Assembly (NCBI GenBank): GCA_947626275.1
Contig: CANQRL010000002.1
Location: forward strand, 1 to 64,000
DNA length: 64,000 bases
Source of the DNA: an uncultured Bacilli bacterium
Lineage (GTDB): Bacteria; Bacillota_I; Bacilli_A; RF39; UBA660
Reading direction: 5' to 3'
The translations under genes and the position numbers were made by a program. Of the stretch, positions 1 to 8,867 are shown piece after piece; the stretch's first letter is position 1; every line of letters begins with the position of its first letter. Under the pieces are notes generated by a model. That model was given only the letters and a program-made list of their open reading frames with translations. It did no database searches and was not told the origin of the DNA.

Positions 1-71
1 TTGGTAGTTGGTTGGTAGTTGAAAGCATTATTTTATAAAAATCAAAAATTACAAAGCCCCGTAATTTCAAG

Positions 72-172
72 CAAAAAGCAAAAATGAGCCAGCTTTCGCT
101 GACTCTTCAGGGGGTTTTGGTTGTGCGCTCTCACACTTAAACCGTAAGAGCACTGGCATGGAGTAACATGCC
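72..172 (-). ncRNA. Candidate structured small RNA or riboswitch-terminator
   Basis: About 100 nt, downstream of recG on the same strand. A consensus-like promoter lies upstream and would start transcription at about base 172. Read on the minus strand it has a 6-bp hairpin (GGCATG, loop TTACTC, CATGCC), a second imperfect hairpin (GTG-CTCT against AGAG-CG-CAC), a C-rich single-stranded linker containing ACCCCCTGA, and a terminator with an 8-bp stem capped by GAAA. GGTTT in the second loop can pair with AAACC in the linker, giving a possible H-type pseudoknot. It matches no RNA family I recognise. It could be a trans-acting sRNA with a C-rich seed, or a leader for a gene beyond the left edge. 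Confidence 0.55.
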
Positions 173-178
173 ATTATT

Positions 179-207
179 AGTATAAGGGAATTTGGGAAAT
201 AAGTCAA
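179..207 (-). promoter_or_regulatory. Sigma-A-type promoter of the candidate sRNA
   Basis: TTGACT (202-207), a 17-bp spacer and TATACT (179-184) on the minus strand. The predicted start falls at the first G of the first RNA hairpin. Confidence 0.7.
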
Positions 208-244
208 TATATTTCCCAGAGGTTTTTTTAGAAATATTTCCCAA

Positions 245-2242
245 TCAATCAAGAGACATTGATTTTTCTATTATTTTCCGAAGATAAGAATATTTCCCAT
301 TCTCATATTCTGGACTTTCTAAAATCTCCATAGAGTCTTCTTTTGCATGAAGTAAAATTGGGAAATCTCGTTTTATGTCAGCTAAATGGAAGCGCACATC
401 TCCACTTTGACGAGTTCCAAAGAGGTCTCCACTTCCCCGCAAACGAAAGTCCTCTTCACTGATTTTGAATCCGTCGGTTGTCTTCGTCATAATCTGTAAA
501 CGTTCTTCTTCTCGGTCGCTTAGAAGAAGGCAATAACTTTGAAAATCCCCTCTTCCAACTCGTCCGCGGAGCTGATGAAGCTGTGAAAGACCGAAACGAT
601 AGCTGTCAAAAATAACCATCATCGTCGCATTTGGAACATCGATTCCGACCTCAATGACCGTCGTACTGATTAGTATTTGAATCTCATTTTTTAAAAAGTC
701 TTCCATCACTTTGTCCTTTTCCTCTGGATTCATTTTTCCGTGAAGCATCCCTATCTTAGCAATCTTGCCTAACGCTCTTTCAAACTTGTCCTTTAGCTCC
801 TTAACATTCTCTAATTCGTCATCTTCTGACTCTTCTATTTGCGTAGCAATTACGTAAACTTGATGATTTTGACGAATTTCTTGATGAATTTTCGCTAAAA
901 CTGTTTTTATCTCCGTATTCGCATAAATTTCCGTAATAATTTCTCTTCTTCCCTTTGGTTTCAAGTGAATGTTAGAAACATCCATATCTCCATATAAGGT
1001 AATTGCATAAGTTCGAGGGATAGGAGTCGCACTCAAATAGAGAACATCTGTACTAATTCCTTTTTCTTTAAGCTTCGTTCTTTGATTAACACCAAATCGA
1101 TGTTGCTCATCCGTAATAACCAATCCTAAACTATCATAATAAACGTCCTCGCTGAACAAGCTATGTGTACCGATTACAATATCTATTTCTTTCGAAGCTA
1201 ACTGTTTGAGGACCTCTCCCCGTTCCTTCTTTTTCATTTTTCCGGTCAAAAGAGCGATTTTAATCGGGTAGTTAGCAAACATTTTTTGAACATTCTGATA
1301 GTGTTGCTCTGCCAAAATTTCGGTTGGGGCCATGAAAGCTCCCTGGTAACCACTCAAATAATTGATATATAGGGAAATAATGGCGACAATCGTCTTTCCA
1401 CTACCTACATCTCCCTGAATGAGGCGCTTCATAACCCGCGAACTATTCATATCTTCTAGAACCTGATTGACACATTTTAACTGATCGGCTGTTAAGGTAA
1501 ATGGTAGTTGGGAAATAAATTCGTCGACAGCCTCTTTGGTTATTTCTCGGGAAATTCCCTTCTCCCAAACACGATTTTTTTTCAACTGATTCATCTTCAA
1601 CATAAAAAGAAATAGTTCTTCATATTTTAAATAGTTAATCGCTCTTTCGAGTGATTTTTTATTTCCCGGACTGTGAATTTCCAAAATACTAGAACGCTTA
1701 TCATCTAGCTTATATTTCCCAACTAGGTATGCTGGAATAATCTCCTTCGGTTGCCAATTAGATTCCAAAGCCATCAAAATCATCTTGTGGAGTTGGGCAC
1801 TGCTAATCCCATTTGTCACATGATAAACAGGCTCTATCTTAGCTTCCTTAGGAAGCATTCCAAAGCGAATCTCTGATGCCACTACATTACCATGGCGCTT
1901 GTCATATTTTCCAATCACTGTAATTTGAGTCCCAATTTTTAGATTATTCTTTAGGAAAGCGCGATTAAAAATAGTAACGTTTAAAATCGCTTCTCCACAG
2001 TTTAGAGAAAAGGTCATTTTATTCATTTTCTTATGAAAGTAATAAATGAGGGGAACCGTTTGAACTATACCATCGAGGATAACTTTGTCCCCATCAAAAG
2101 CATCTCTTAGGTTACTTCTTTCCAATACATCAAAACGATAAGGGTAGTACTCTATTAAGTCTTCTTCCGTATGAATATTTAAACGTTCTAAAATTTGTAT
2201 GGTTTTGGGGCCTATCCCCTTTATTTTTTCTAATGTACTCAT
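245..2242 (-). CDS. recG: ATP-dependent DNA helicase RecG
   Basis: Superfamily 2 helicase that remodels stalled replication forks and branched recombination intermediates. The 665 residues match the family length. The N-terminal part is the wedge/OB region (helix-hairpin-helix-like start, then beta-rich segment). The motor has Walker A GDVGSGKT near residue 277, the DEQH box of DEQHRFG near 378, LSATPIPRT near 408, and a C-terminal helicase domain with the QLRGRVGRG arginine motif. It starts 1 bp after the stop of the upstream membrane protein gene, so the two are co-transcribed. No missing residues were noticed. Confidence 0.97.
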   Translation of the reverse strand: MSTLEKIKGIGPKTIQILERLNIHTEEDLIEYYPYRFDVLERSNLRDAFDGDKVILDGIVQTVPLIYYFHKKMNKMTFSLNCGEAILNVTIFNRAFLKNNLKIGTQITVIGKYDKRHGNVVASEIRFGMLPKEAKIEPVYHVTNGISSAQLHKMILMALESNWQPKEIIPAYLVGKYKLDDKRSSILEIHSPGNKKSLERAINYLKYEELFLFMLKMNQLKKNRVWEKGISREITKEAVDEFISQLPFTLTADQLKCVNQVLEDMNSSRVMKRLIQGDVGSGKTIVAIISLYINYLSGYQGAFMAPTEILAEQHYQNVQKMFANYPIKIALLTGKMKKKERGEVLKQLASKEIDIVIGTHSLFSEDVYYDSLGLVITDEQHRFGVNQRTKLKEKGISTDVLYLSATPIPRTYAITLYGDMDVSNIHLKPKGRREIITEIYANTEIKTVLAKIHQEIRQNHQVYVIATQIEESEDDELENVKELKDKFERALGKIAKIGMLHGKMNPEEKDKVMEDFLKNEIQILISTTVIEVGIDVPNATMMVIFDSYRFGLSQLHQLRGRVGRGDFQSYCLLLSDREEERLQIMTKTTDGFKISEEDFRLRGSGDLFGTRQSGDVRFHLADIKRDFPILLHAKEDSMEILESPEYENGKYSYLRKIIEKSMSLD

Positions 2243-2243
2243 A

Positions 2244-2759
2244 CTAACCTACTACCGTCTTCAATAATCCAAATGATAAAAGCATCATAATAACACTGGC
2301 CATTAAAACTCCTAGAAGAGTGGCCAAAAAGGCTTTCTTACGATCCATATCTAGTACCGAAGCAATAAGACAACCCGTCCATGCTCCCGTCCCAGGAAGA
2401 GGAACGCCAACAAATAAAACAAGTCCCCAAAATCCATACTTTTCAATTTGTGATTTATGTTTCTCCACTTTTTGATCTAACCAATTTGCAACTTTAAAAA
2501 AGTGTTTACTTTTTCTCATCCAAGCTAAAATAGAATTGATAAACCACAAGATAAATGGTACTGGAATGAGGTTTCCAATCATACTGATAATATAGCTTGT
2601 AACGGGATTTAAATCCAATAAAGCAGCGGCAATTAAACCTCCACGTAACTCTAAGATAGGCATCAAAGAAATACAGAATACTAAAAGTTCCTTTCCAAAA
2701 GGAATGTTTAATAGTCCACTAAATAGATTTAAAATGCTTTGTACGATACTTTCTACCAT
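2244..2759 (-). CDS. Small multi-drug export family membrane protein (COG2426 type)
   Basis: A 171-residue integral membrane protein with four or five hydrophobic segments and the family-like stretches LELRGGLIAAAL and VPLPGTGAWTG (conserved Gly and Pro in re-entrant-like positions). The family name comes from early predictions; the real substrate is not established. I chose ATG at 2759, because the in-frame GTG nine bases upstream is part of the AGGTGAT ribosome binding site. First gene of a two-gene operon with recG. Confidence 0.8.
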   Translation of the reverse strand: MVESIVQSILNLFSGLLNIPFGKELLVFCISLMPILELRGGLIAAALLDLNPVTSYIISMIGNLIPVPFILWFINSILAWMRKSKHFFKVANWLDQKVEKHKSQIEKYGFWGLVLFVGVPLPGTGAWTGCLIASVLDMDRKKAFLATLLGVLMASVIMMLLSFGLLKTVVG

Positions 2760-2794
2760 GATGATCACCTAGTATCAGTATATCATTTTTTTAA

Positions 2795-2823
2795 GAAAAA
2801 AAGAAGATTCCTAGAATCTTCTT
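2795..2823 (-). terminator. Intrinsic terminator after the HerA-type gene
   Basis: Perfect 10-bp stem (AAGAAGATTC, loop TAG, GAATCTTCTT) followed by a T run. The stem begins inside the stop codon of the upstream gene. Confidence 0.85.
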
Positions 2824-4591
2824 ATTCACGATTGATAAACCAAATACTACTAACATCACAACTACTACTAGATGGTGCGGGATTTGGCATATCTAATTGA
2901 ATCAAAGTTGGTAGCCGGAAAGCAGAACCAAAAGCCATACAATTTCCTGGTTGTAGAGCTTTCATCTTCTTGATGACTTCATCGGTAATATCAGGTACCA
3001 TATCATGGATATATTTGATATCTAATGGATGGAGCATCTTAAAGATAAAGAAGTTACTACATTGAGAAAGCGCGGTTTCTGACATTTCTGATGGTCTTTG
3101 GGTAATTAATCCCAATAAGACTCCATATTTACGACCCTCTTTGGTAATACGATCAAAGATGTTATATCCAAGTAAATCGACATCTATATCCTTTTGAACA
3201 TATCTGTGAGCCTCTTCCAAAATGATATGGAATGGTAAACTAGCTCTTTTTTGTAATCCCTTGGCATAGTCAAATAACATCTTAGAATAAATTTTGGTGA
3301 TGGTCTTGGCAAAACGGTCATCAACATAGTTGATATTGAAGTTGATAAGCTGTACCTTCTTGCCATCATCCGTCGTTATCAAAGATTTAATGTATTCATC
3401 CCTAGACATATATTCTGGGCAGTCGAAATAAACACTGTAATCTCCATCTAATAAAGAGTGAAGTCTTACCTTCAAGGCATTAGCTGTCTCATATACAGAC
3501 TCCGATTTTAAAGCCCCTTCATCAATTAGTGCGAAATCAAATGCTAGGCATAAATCTTTTAGCGTGTACTTGAAGCTTCCATCTGGTAAAGATAGCTCTA
3601 CATTATCAACTAAGAAAGACTCGATAAAAGTAGTAAGAAGCTCCATCTCGCGAATTTTACCCGTTGCATCAATCAATAAACATTGCTTCAATGGTCTCGT
3701 ATATCCAGGTTGGAAAACAGGACTTTCTAGATTCAAATCCCTTGTATTATAAGTAGATAGAATAGAGAATATCTGGTCTCTTATTTGAGAGGCAGGTCTA
3801 CCACTTAATAAAATATCTAGAAGAGCACGCGCAATGATATCGTTTTTATAACGAATAACGTCATCTTCTTCCCGACCAAAGATAGTAACAAACTTTAAAG
3901 CCTTTTCGATAATTGGAATCTGTGAGTGTTTATCTGCTCCTAAAAGGATGGCAAAATCATCGACACTGAGTAACCATAAAGGTATCTTAATCTTAGGAAT
4001 GTCATCATAAATATTCGTCGTATAAGCCTTAAAGCGAACCTCAGGAGCCTTTTCCTGAATCGTTTTAAAAGCACTATGATATTCTCCATAAGCATCGAAA
4101 ATAAAAATACTAGACCGATAAGCAACTGCCTGTTTCTTTTCAAATAAGTTTTGAATCATTCTTGAGAATCCACAAGATTTACCACTACCAGTAGATCCGA
4201 AAATGGCAAAGTGATTACTAAATAAAGCATTGACGTTAGCGCACACATCTACCCCTTCGTAGATAGGGCTTTTTCCAATATAAAGATCCTTATCGTCTTG
4301 ATAATTTTCTACACCAACAATAAAATTTATTTTATTAGGAGCGATTAATTTAACACTTGATCCAAAGGAAGGTTTTTTGGTAATACCGGATACAAACCTA
4401 CCGCCTTTTATCTCTCCTAGCATATTAATAAAAGCCGTTTCTTTATTAATATCGGTAATTTCTCCGACCGTCTTTTGCTTGCTATCTTCTAATAATACAT
4501 ATAAATTAATAAGGTTTTGAACTTCCTTAATATTGATACTTAGTTTGACACTAACAATGTTTCCATCGATAGCTACAATTTCTCCAATCAT
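2822..4591 (-). CDS. HerA-type (DUF87) ATPase / DNA translocase
   Basis: A 589-residue FtsK/HerA-superfamily ATPase. An N-terminal HAS-barrel-like beta domain (about 1-95) is followed by the P-loop domain with Walker A GSTGSGKS near residue 136 and Walker B ILEEAHR near 458, then a sensor/arginine region (LITQRPSE). HerA proteins form hexameric rings that pump DNA, usually with the nuclease NurA. No NurA homologue is adjacent here. The gene is monocistronic, with a TATAAT -10 element at 4616-4621 and a strong terminator after it. Role unknown; DNA repair or defence are both possible. Confidence 0.85.
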   Translation of the reverse strand: MIGEIVAIDGNIVSVKLSINIKEVQNLINLYVLLEDSKQKTVGEITDINKETAFINMLGEIKGGRFVSGITKKPSFGSSVKLIAPNKINFIVGVENYQDDKDLYIGKSPIYEGVDVCANVNALFSNHFAIFGSTGSGKSCGFSRMIQNLFEKKQAVAYRSSIFIFDAYGEYHSAFKTIQEKAPEVRFKAYTTNIYDDIPKIKIPLWLLSVDDFAILLGADKHSQIPIIEKALKFVTIFGREEDDVIRYKNDIIARALLDILLSGRPASQIRDQIFSILSTYNTRDLNLESPVFQPGYTRPLKQCLLIDATGKIREMELLTTFIESFLVDNVELSLPDGSFKYTLKDLCLAFDFALIDEGALKSESVYETANALKVRLHSLLDGDYSVYFDCPEYMSRDEYIKSLITTDDGKKVQLINFNINYVDDRFAKTITKIYSKMLFDYAKGLQKRASLPFHIILEEAHRYVQKDIDVDLLGYNIFDRITKEGRKYGVLLGLITQRPSEMSETALSQCSNFFIFKMLHPLDIKYIHDMVPDITDEVIKKMKALQPGNCMAFGSAFRLPTLIQLDMPNPAPSSSSCDVSSIWFINRE

Positions 4592-4634
4592 ACAACCTCT
4601 CCTATTCTATTAGTCATTATACAATATTTTTGAC

Positions 4635-4657
4635 AAAAAGAAAAGGGATTGCTCCCT
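4635..4657 (-). terminator. Intrinsic terminator after the LTA-synthase operon
   Basis: Short GC stem AGGGA-GCAA-TCCCT followed by a T-rich tract, overlapping the stop codon of the 218-aa gene. Confidence 0.7.
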
Positions 4658-5312
4658 ATTTCATTTCAATCACTTCTAGTCGATTATTCCTATGAAGAAG
4701 AGTTACGCTACACTTGCGTGGATAACCTAAATCTTTCTCATAAGAAATAAGAACCTCTACTTGATAAGCATTCTCATCAGCTATGTCTTCTTTAGAATAG
4801 CGAATCTTTTCAATCGAATCTACCGTTACCTCTTTCACTTGAGGAAGAGCTTGCGTTCTTTTCCCATAGGCATTGTTTTCTACATAATAGTAAATTCCTG
4901 TTGATTCCGTAGCAAAGTTTTTAAAGTCTTCGCGGTAATCTTCCCAGACAAACTGTACCCCACCAACATCAAATTTATCCAATTTACTATTTAAATCATA
5001 GAAATCAGCAACAAAGAGTTGCGCTACCATCTTAGCATATTCCTCTTCAAAATTTTCATCTTTTTCCTTTTGTAATAAATCATCTAACTGATAATACATT
5101 TTTTGGAAATACTCTGTATTGTTTTCTTTTAATTGATATCCATAATCCACTATCTCTGCTAGTACTTTATTTTCTTCCTTATCGGATCCTTTCAATCCTT
5201 TGATGAGGTGAATGGTCATAGTAGCAATAACAATGAGAAGAACAACAGCAATAAAAGAAAATCCTAAAATACATAAATTATCATATTTTATTTTACACTT
5301 TTTCTTTTTCAT
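4656..5312 (-). CDS. Hypothetical single-pass membrane protein
   Basis: 218 residues: a short Lys-rich cytoplasmic start, one transmembrane helix at about 11-36, then a soluble, probably extracellular domain. No family recognised. It has no lipobox and no Cys pair outside the N-terminus. Its ATG overlaps the TGA of the LTA synthase gene (ATGA), so translation is probably coupled; an accessory role at the cell surface with LtaS is an inference from position only. Confidence 0.75.
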   Translation of the reverse strand: MKKKKCKIKYDNLCILGFSFIAVVLLIVIATMTIHLIKGLKGSDKEENKVLAEIVDYGYQLKENNTEYFQKMYYQLDDLLQKEKDENFEEEYAKMVAQLFVADFYDLNSKLDKFDVGGVQFVWEDYREDFKNFATESTGIYYYVENNAYGKRTQALPQVKEVTVDSIEKIRYSKEDIADENAYQVEVLISYEKDLGYPRKCSVTLLHRNNRLEVIEMK

Positions 5313-7396
5313 GCCGAATCCCCCACGCTAGTTTCCTCTAATAGTTCATTTTCTGGATTTTCTCCTATTTTCTTAATTAAATCGTAGGTAATAATAGCAT
5401 TCGAGATACTGATAATTCGATCGGAATATGTGATGTATTTCTCAATTTCTTCCCTTGAAATCTCCGCTTCTGGATTGATTTGACGATAGTTATCCCTTGC
5501 ACTGTTGTAATAAATATTATTTGTCATCCAGTTTCCAGTTGGAAAAACAATGACGTTATTTTCAACACTGAAAATGTCATGGCCTAAAGCATATTTATTG
5601 TAAAATCCAAGCATGTTTCCAAGAGTTGGTTGCGTATCGATCATACCCATTACCGTTTTTACCTCTTGATTATACTTTGTTCCGACAATGTCTTTTGACC
5701 AAATGATAAATGGAACGCTTCGGTTAAGAGCTTCATTATACTCATCAATGACGATACATTCTTCTTTATCACAATTTTTTACTCGATCTTCTTCTGGAAT
5801 GTAGTTGTAATAACGATTATACTGTTTAGGAGCAAGCTTGCTGTCATGATCTCCATAAATCACTAAAACCGTATTATCAAGAAGTCCAGCTTCTTCCAAT
5901 TCCTCCATCAATTCGCCGATTGCTTCATCCGCATAGTGAGCTGATTTGAAATAGTTTCCAAGCTTCCATCCTTCCATATAAGGAGCAACGACTTCTTCCA
6001 TTTCTCCAGTTTCTTCATTTTTCTTTTCATACTTGTAGTTTACTTCATATACCCAGTTGTTCTCTTCTGCATAGCGGTTAATATCACTAAATGGCGTATG
6101 GTTCGTTAACATAATCATAACCCCATACCAATTTTCATGCTCACTAGCAATTCCTTTTAAAATCTCAGTGGATTGTCTGAAGAACGATTTATCTGTTAAT
6201 CCAAGATAAATGGTTTCATCAATTTCATAAGCTGATTTATAACAATAGAAATGGTCATATCCTAAAGATGGATGCATAACACGTCGATTCCATGCATCAC
6301 AACTGTTTGCATGCATACTGAAGGTATAATAACCCATCTCTTTTAAAAGTTTTGGAGTCGTGACATAATCTCTATCGAAATAGTTCATAAATACCGTTCC
6401 ACTCGTCGATGGCATAAGAGAAGTATTAAAGGTAAACTCGGTATCACTACTCGTTCCTGCACTTTCTTGTGCATAGAAGTTAGAGAAATAAATCCCCTCT
6501 TTTGCAAGACGATTTAGATTTGGCGTTACTTCTATCCCGTTGAAAGAAGCTGGCTTTCCACCTAAAAAGTCATCTGAAATTAAGAAGTTTTGAATACTCT
6601 CTGCATGAATAACGAGAACGTTCTTTCCTTTAAATAAATCGGTATACTGATTTCGTGTCGTTGGTTCTTCTGAGACATCGGCATAAAACTCCCGGAAATT
6701 TTTAGCAGCCTCGTCATATCCAAACATACTGTTCAATTTTGTTCGAACACTCGTCACCAAATCATTAAACTGATATACATAAATACCAAACTCTTGAACG
6801 ACAAATTCCCGGTTCCACTGTTTACTTAGACGACTAATATCGGTACTAGTCAACATAGAAATAAAAAGACCTAACAAAATAAGGGTAACAACAATCGTAT
6901 TTAAAAATCTTATCTTTGGAAACTCCATCTGTTCTACTTTGTCATAGTACCCTTTTTTACGAAGTTGTAAATGGATGAATACTAATCCAAAAAGTTGCCA
7001 AAGATATATAAAATCCTTAATTTCCAAAATATTTTCTACAACAGCATCCGTATATCCCCCTAATTGTGTAAGTGTTTTCAATAAGGAAATAGAGGCAAAG
7101 GATACATAGTTTTTAAAGTAGATTGCATTAATCATACAAATAGCCGTCAATAAAATCGATACCGCAAAAAAATAGCGGAAACGATGTTTTGGTTTAAAAC
7201 AATAGGCAAAAGCACCTAATACTAAAATGACAACTAAATCGGCTAACATCGGTTTCACAGCCAAAAAATTAGCAATAGTAAATTGGCGTACTAACATGGC
7301 ATTAATTAGTGAAGTAACAATAAAAGTAATAAAAAGAATGTTGGTTGCTACATACTCTTTGCCATGATGAAGCGCAGCTTTTAAAGATTGTTTCAT
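5309..7396 (-). CDS. LTA synthase family protein (membrane sulfatase-fold phosphoglycerol transferase)
   Basis: 695 residues. Five transmembrane helices in about the first 190 residues anchor an extracellular sulfatase-fold domain. Catalytic and metal-site candidates are the Glu of HAESIQN (about 267), the nucleophilic Thr of AGTSSDTEF (about 315) and the DHD of YGDHDSK (about 515). LtaS enzymes polymerise glycerol-phosphate from phosphatidylglycerol onto a glycolipid anchor to make lipoteichoic acid. It is transcribed from its own TTGAAA/TATAAT promoter and is coupled to the 218-aa membrane protein downstream. Confidence 0.93.
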   Translation of the reverse strand: MKQSLKAALHHGKEYVATNILFITFIVTSLINAMLVRQFTIANFLAVKPMLADLVVILVLGAFAYCFKPKHRFRYFFAVSILLTAICMINAIYFKNYVSFASISLLKTLTQLGGYTDAVVENILEIKDFIYLWQLFGLVFIHLQLRKKGYYDKVEQMEFPKIRFLNTIVVTLILLGLFISMLTSTDISRLSKQWNREFVVQEFGIYVYQFNDLVTSVRTKLNSMFGYDEAAKNFREFYADVSEEPTTRNQYTDLFKGKNVLVIHAESIQNFLISDDFLGGKPASFNGIEVTPNLNRLAKEGIYFSNFYAQESAGTSSDTEFTFNTSLMPSTSGTVFMNYFDRDYVTTPKLLKEMGYYTFSMHANSCDAWNRRVMHPSLGYDHFYCYKSAYEIDETIYLGLTDKSFFRQSTEILKGIASEHENWYGVMIMLTNHTPFSDINRYAEENNWVYEVNYKYEKKNEETGEMEEVVAPYMEGWKLGNYFKSAHYADEAIGELMEELEEAGLLDNTVLVIYGDHDSKLAPKQYNRYYNYIPEEDRVKNCDKEECIVIDEYNEALNRSVPFIIWSKDIVGTKYNQEVKTVMGMIDTQPTLGNMLGFYNKYALGHDIFSVENNVIVFPTGNWMTNNIYYNSARDNYRQINPEAEISREEIEKYITYSDRIISISNAIITYDLIKKIGENPENELLEETSVGDSA

Positions 7397-7419
7397 TTCT
7401 TCACTCCAATCTATTTTTC

Positions 7420-7448
7420 ATTATAGCACTAAACAATGTTTTTTTCAA
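7420..7448 (-). promoter_or_regulatory. Promoter of the LTA synthase operon
   Basis: TTGAAA (7443-7448), a 17-bp spacer and TATAAT (7420-7425) on the minus strand, 24 bp before the LTA synthase start codon. Confidence 0.75.
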
Positions 7449-7452
7449 ACAT

Positions 7453-7479
7453 AGAAAAAAGAGGGTCTCCCTCCTTTTT
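7453..7479 (-). terminator. Intrinsic terminator after the HAAS-domain gene
   Basis: AAAAAGGAGGG-AGA-CCCTC stem followed by six T, starting within the stop codon of the gene. Confidence 0.8.
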
Positions 7480-8794
7480 ATTCGAGAATTCTTGCTAAAG
7501 CCGTCTCTGTTCCGTAAACTTTTACATCAACGGTATCCAGTTTATCGTAATCGAAAATGTTGTTCTTCTTCAAGTCCTCTAAGATATTTTGGTATAAGTA
7601 TTGAACATCGTAATATTCTCGTTCATCAGCAATTGGATAAAGAATTAAATAATCTACCTCTTCTTCCTGAGAAGTTCTCAAAATAACATCGTAAAGTTCA
7701 TCATAATAAGTCATTTCTACGATTAACTCATCATCCTTTAACGAGTTATCTACAACTTTTTCTATCTTTCCTGTTAAGGACTGAATATACATGTCATTTT
7801 TTAAGGAAATGGTAGTGGATTCCGTAAATGGCTTAAATGCGCTGGATTCTAACGTTTTTGGATAATGGAAAGAAAAGATATTATCTACCAACAAGATATG
7901 TCCTACTAAAAGAGCAAGCAAAGATACAATAAGAGAAAAGCGATGACTCTTTGTTTTATGGTTTAAAGCATCCGTTAAGTAAGCAATGAGTAAAACACTT
8001 AAGAAAAAATAACCTAGAAGAACAATTGCCAAGCCAGCGATAGATACTCCCTTATAAATCAAGAAGACAGCAAAGGCAAGTAAGGCACATAGAATAAAGG
8101 CAATTAAAAGAAGAGGAATAAACGCAATGACATAGATGATAACGCGTAAAAAGAATACGAAATAATCCGTTTGTTTTTTTGCCTTTTTTCCTTTCTTGAT
8201 AGGACGATCTTCAACCTTTTCAGAGACCGTCTTGGAAGGCTTTTTGATATTTTCTTTAAATAGATAAATACCTAAAGCAACACAAATAGCAAAATAAAGA
8301 ATCGATAAGACAAATTTTAATAAAATGGTTAAAGCCGTATTGAATGGGTAGAAAAGGCCATCTAAAACAACAATTCCTGCCTCATTCAATAACCAGAAAG
8401 GAAGTTTTAAAATCATAAAAGCAAGAAGGAGAACTAAAATTTTTAAGAGAAGTTCAAAGAAAGTCTCTAAGGCATTATCCCCACTAGGACGATTGATGTA
8501 GTAAATGATATCCTCTGTAATCTCCGCTAAAGCTTTCGCCCCTGCCTCAATTCCACGATTGATAGGATTTCTGCTTTTTTCTCTTTTACTATACTCCTTA
8601 TTAATATGATAGTCCTCATAAATATCTTCCACAATCTCATCTATTGGTTTTAAGGCGGAAAGAATTTCTTTTTCTGATTTTCCATTCTCCTTTTCACCTT
8701 CTATTTGTGATTGGTATTTTTTGATTACTTTTTTCCGTTCTTGTTCATCTAACAAAGATAATCGAGATTCCAATTCTTCTAAAAAAGATTCCAT
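7478..8794 (-). CDS. HAAS-domain (DUF1700-like) polytopic membrane protein
   Basis: 438 residues. Residues 1-65 form a helical domain typical of HAAS/DUF1700 (FLEELESRLSLLDEQERKKVI, then a DEIVEDIYEDY segment). About seven hydrophobic segments follow, with a charged Lys-rich loop near residue 195, and then an extracellular C-terminal domain of about 120 residues. In other Firmicutes such proteins often pair with PadR-type regulators; none is present here. Translation starts at an ATG behind GGTGATACT. Function unknown, probably envelope-related. Confidence 0.75.
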   Translation of the reverse strand: MESFLEELESRLSLLDEQERKKVIKKYQSQIEGEKENGKSEKEILSALKPIDEIVEDIYEDYHINKEYSKREKSRNPINRGIEAGAKALAEITEDIIYYINRPSGDNALETFFELLLKILVLLLAFMILKLPFWLLNEAGIVVLDGLFYPFNTALTILLKFVLSILYFAICVALGIYLFKENIKKPSKTVSEKVEDRPIKKGKKAKKQTDYFVFFLRVIIYVIAFIPLLLIAFILCALLAFAVFLIYKGVSIAGLAIVLLGYFFLSVLLIAYLTDALNHKTKSHRFSLIVSLLALLVGHILLVDNIFSFHYPKTLESSAFKPFTESTTISLKNDMYIQSLTGKIEKVVDNSLKDDELIVEMTYYDELYDVILRTSQEEEVDYLILYPIADEREYYDVQYLYQNILEDLKKNNIFDYDKLDTVDVKVYGTETALARILE

Positions 8795-8826
8795 AGTATC
8801 ACCAGCTTCATTATACCAAACAATGG

Positions 8827-8867
8827 AAAAAAAAGGAACAATTCCCTTATGGTTGAATCGTTCCCTT
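8827..8867 (-). terminator. Intrinsic terminator of the thyX-tmk operon
   Basis: Imperfect hairpin (AAGGGAACGATTC against GAATTGTTCCTT) followed by a run of eight T, overlapping the end of tmk. Confidence 0.75.

Noticed and set aside
1-71. TTGGTAGTTG direct repeat and the AAATTAC/GTAATTT inverted repeat (46-67) at the left end
   Set aside because: Too short and at the edge; no attachment site or origin can be supported.
67-252. 61-codon frame over the RNA after recG
   Set aside because: No ribosome binding site, begins inside recG, and the bases are better explained by a promoter, hairpins and terminator.
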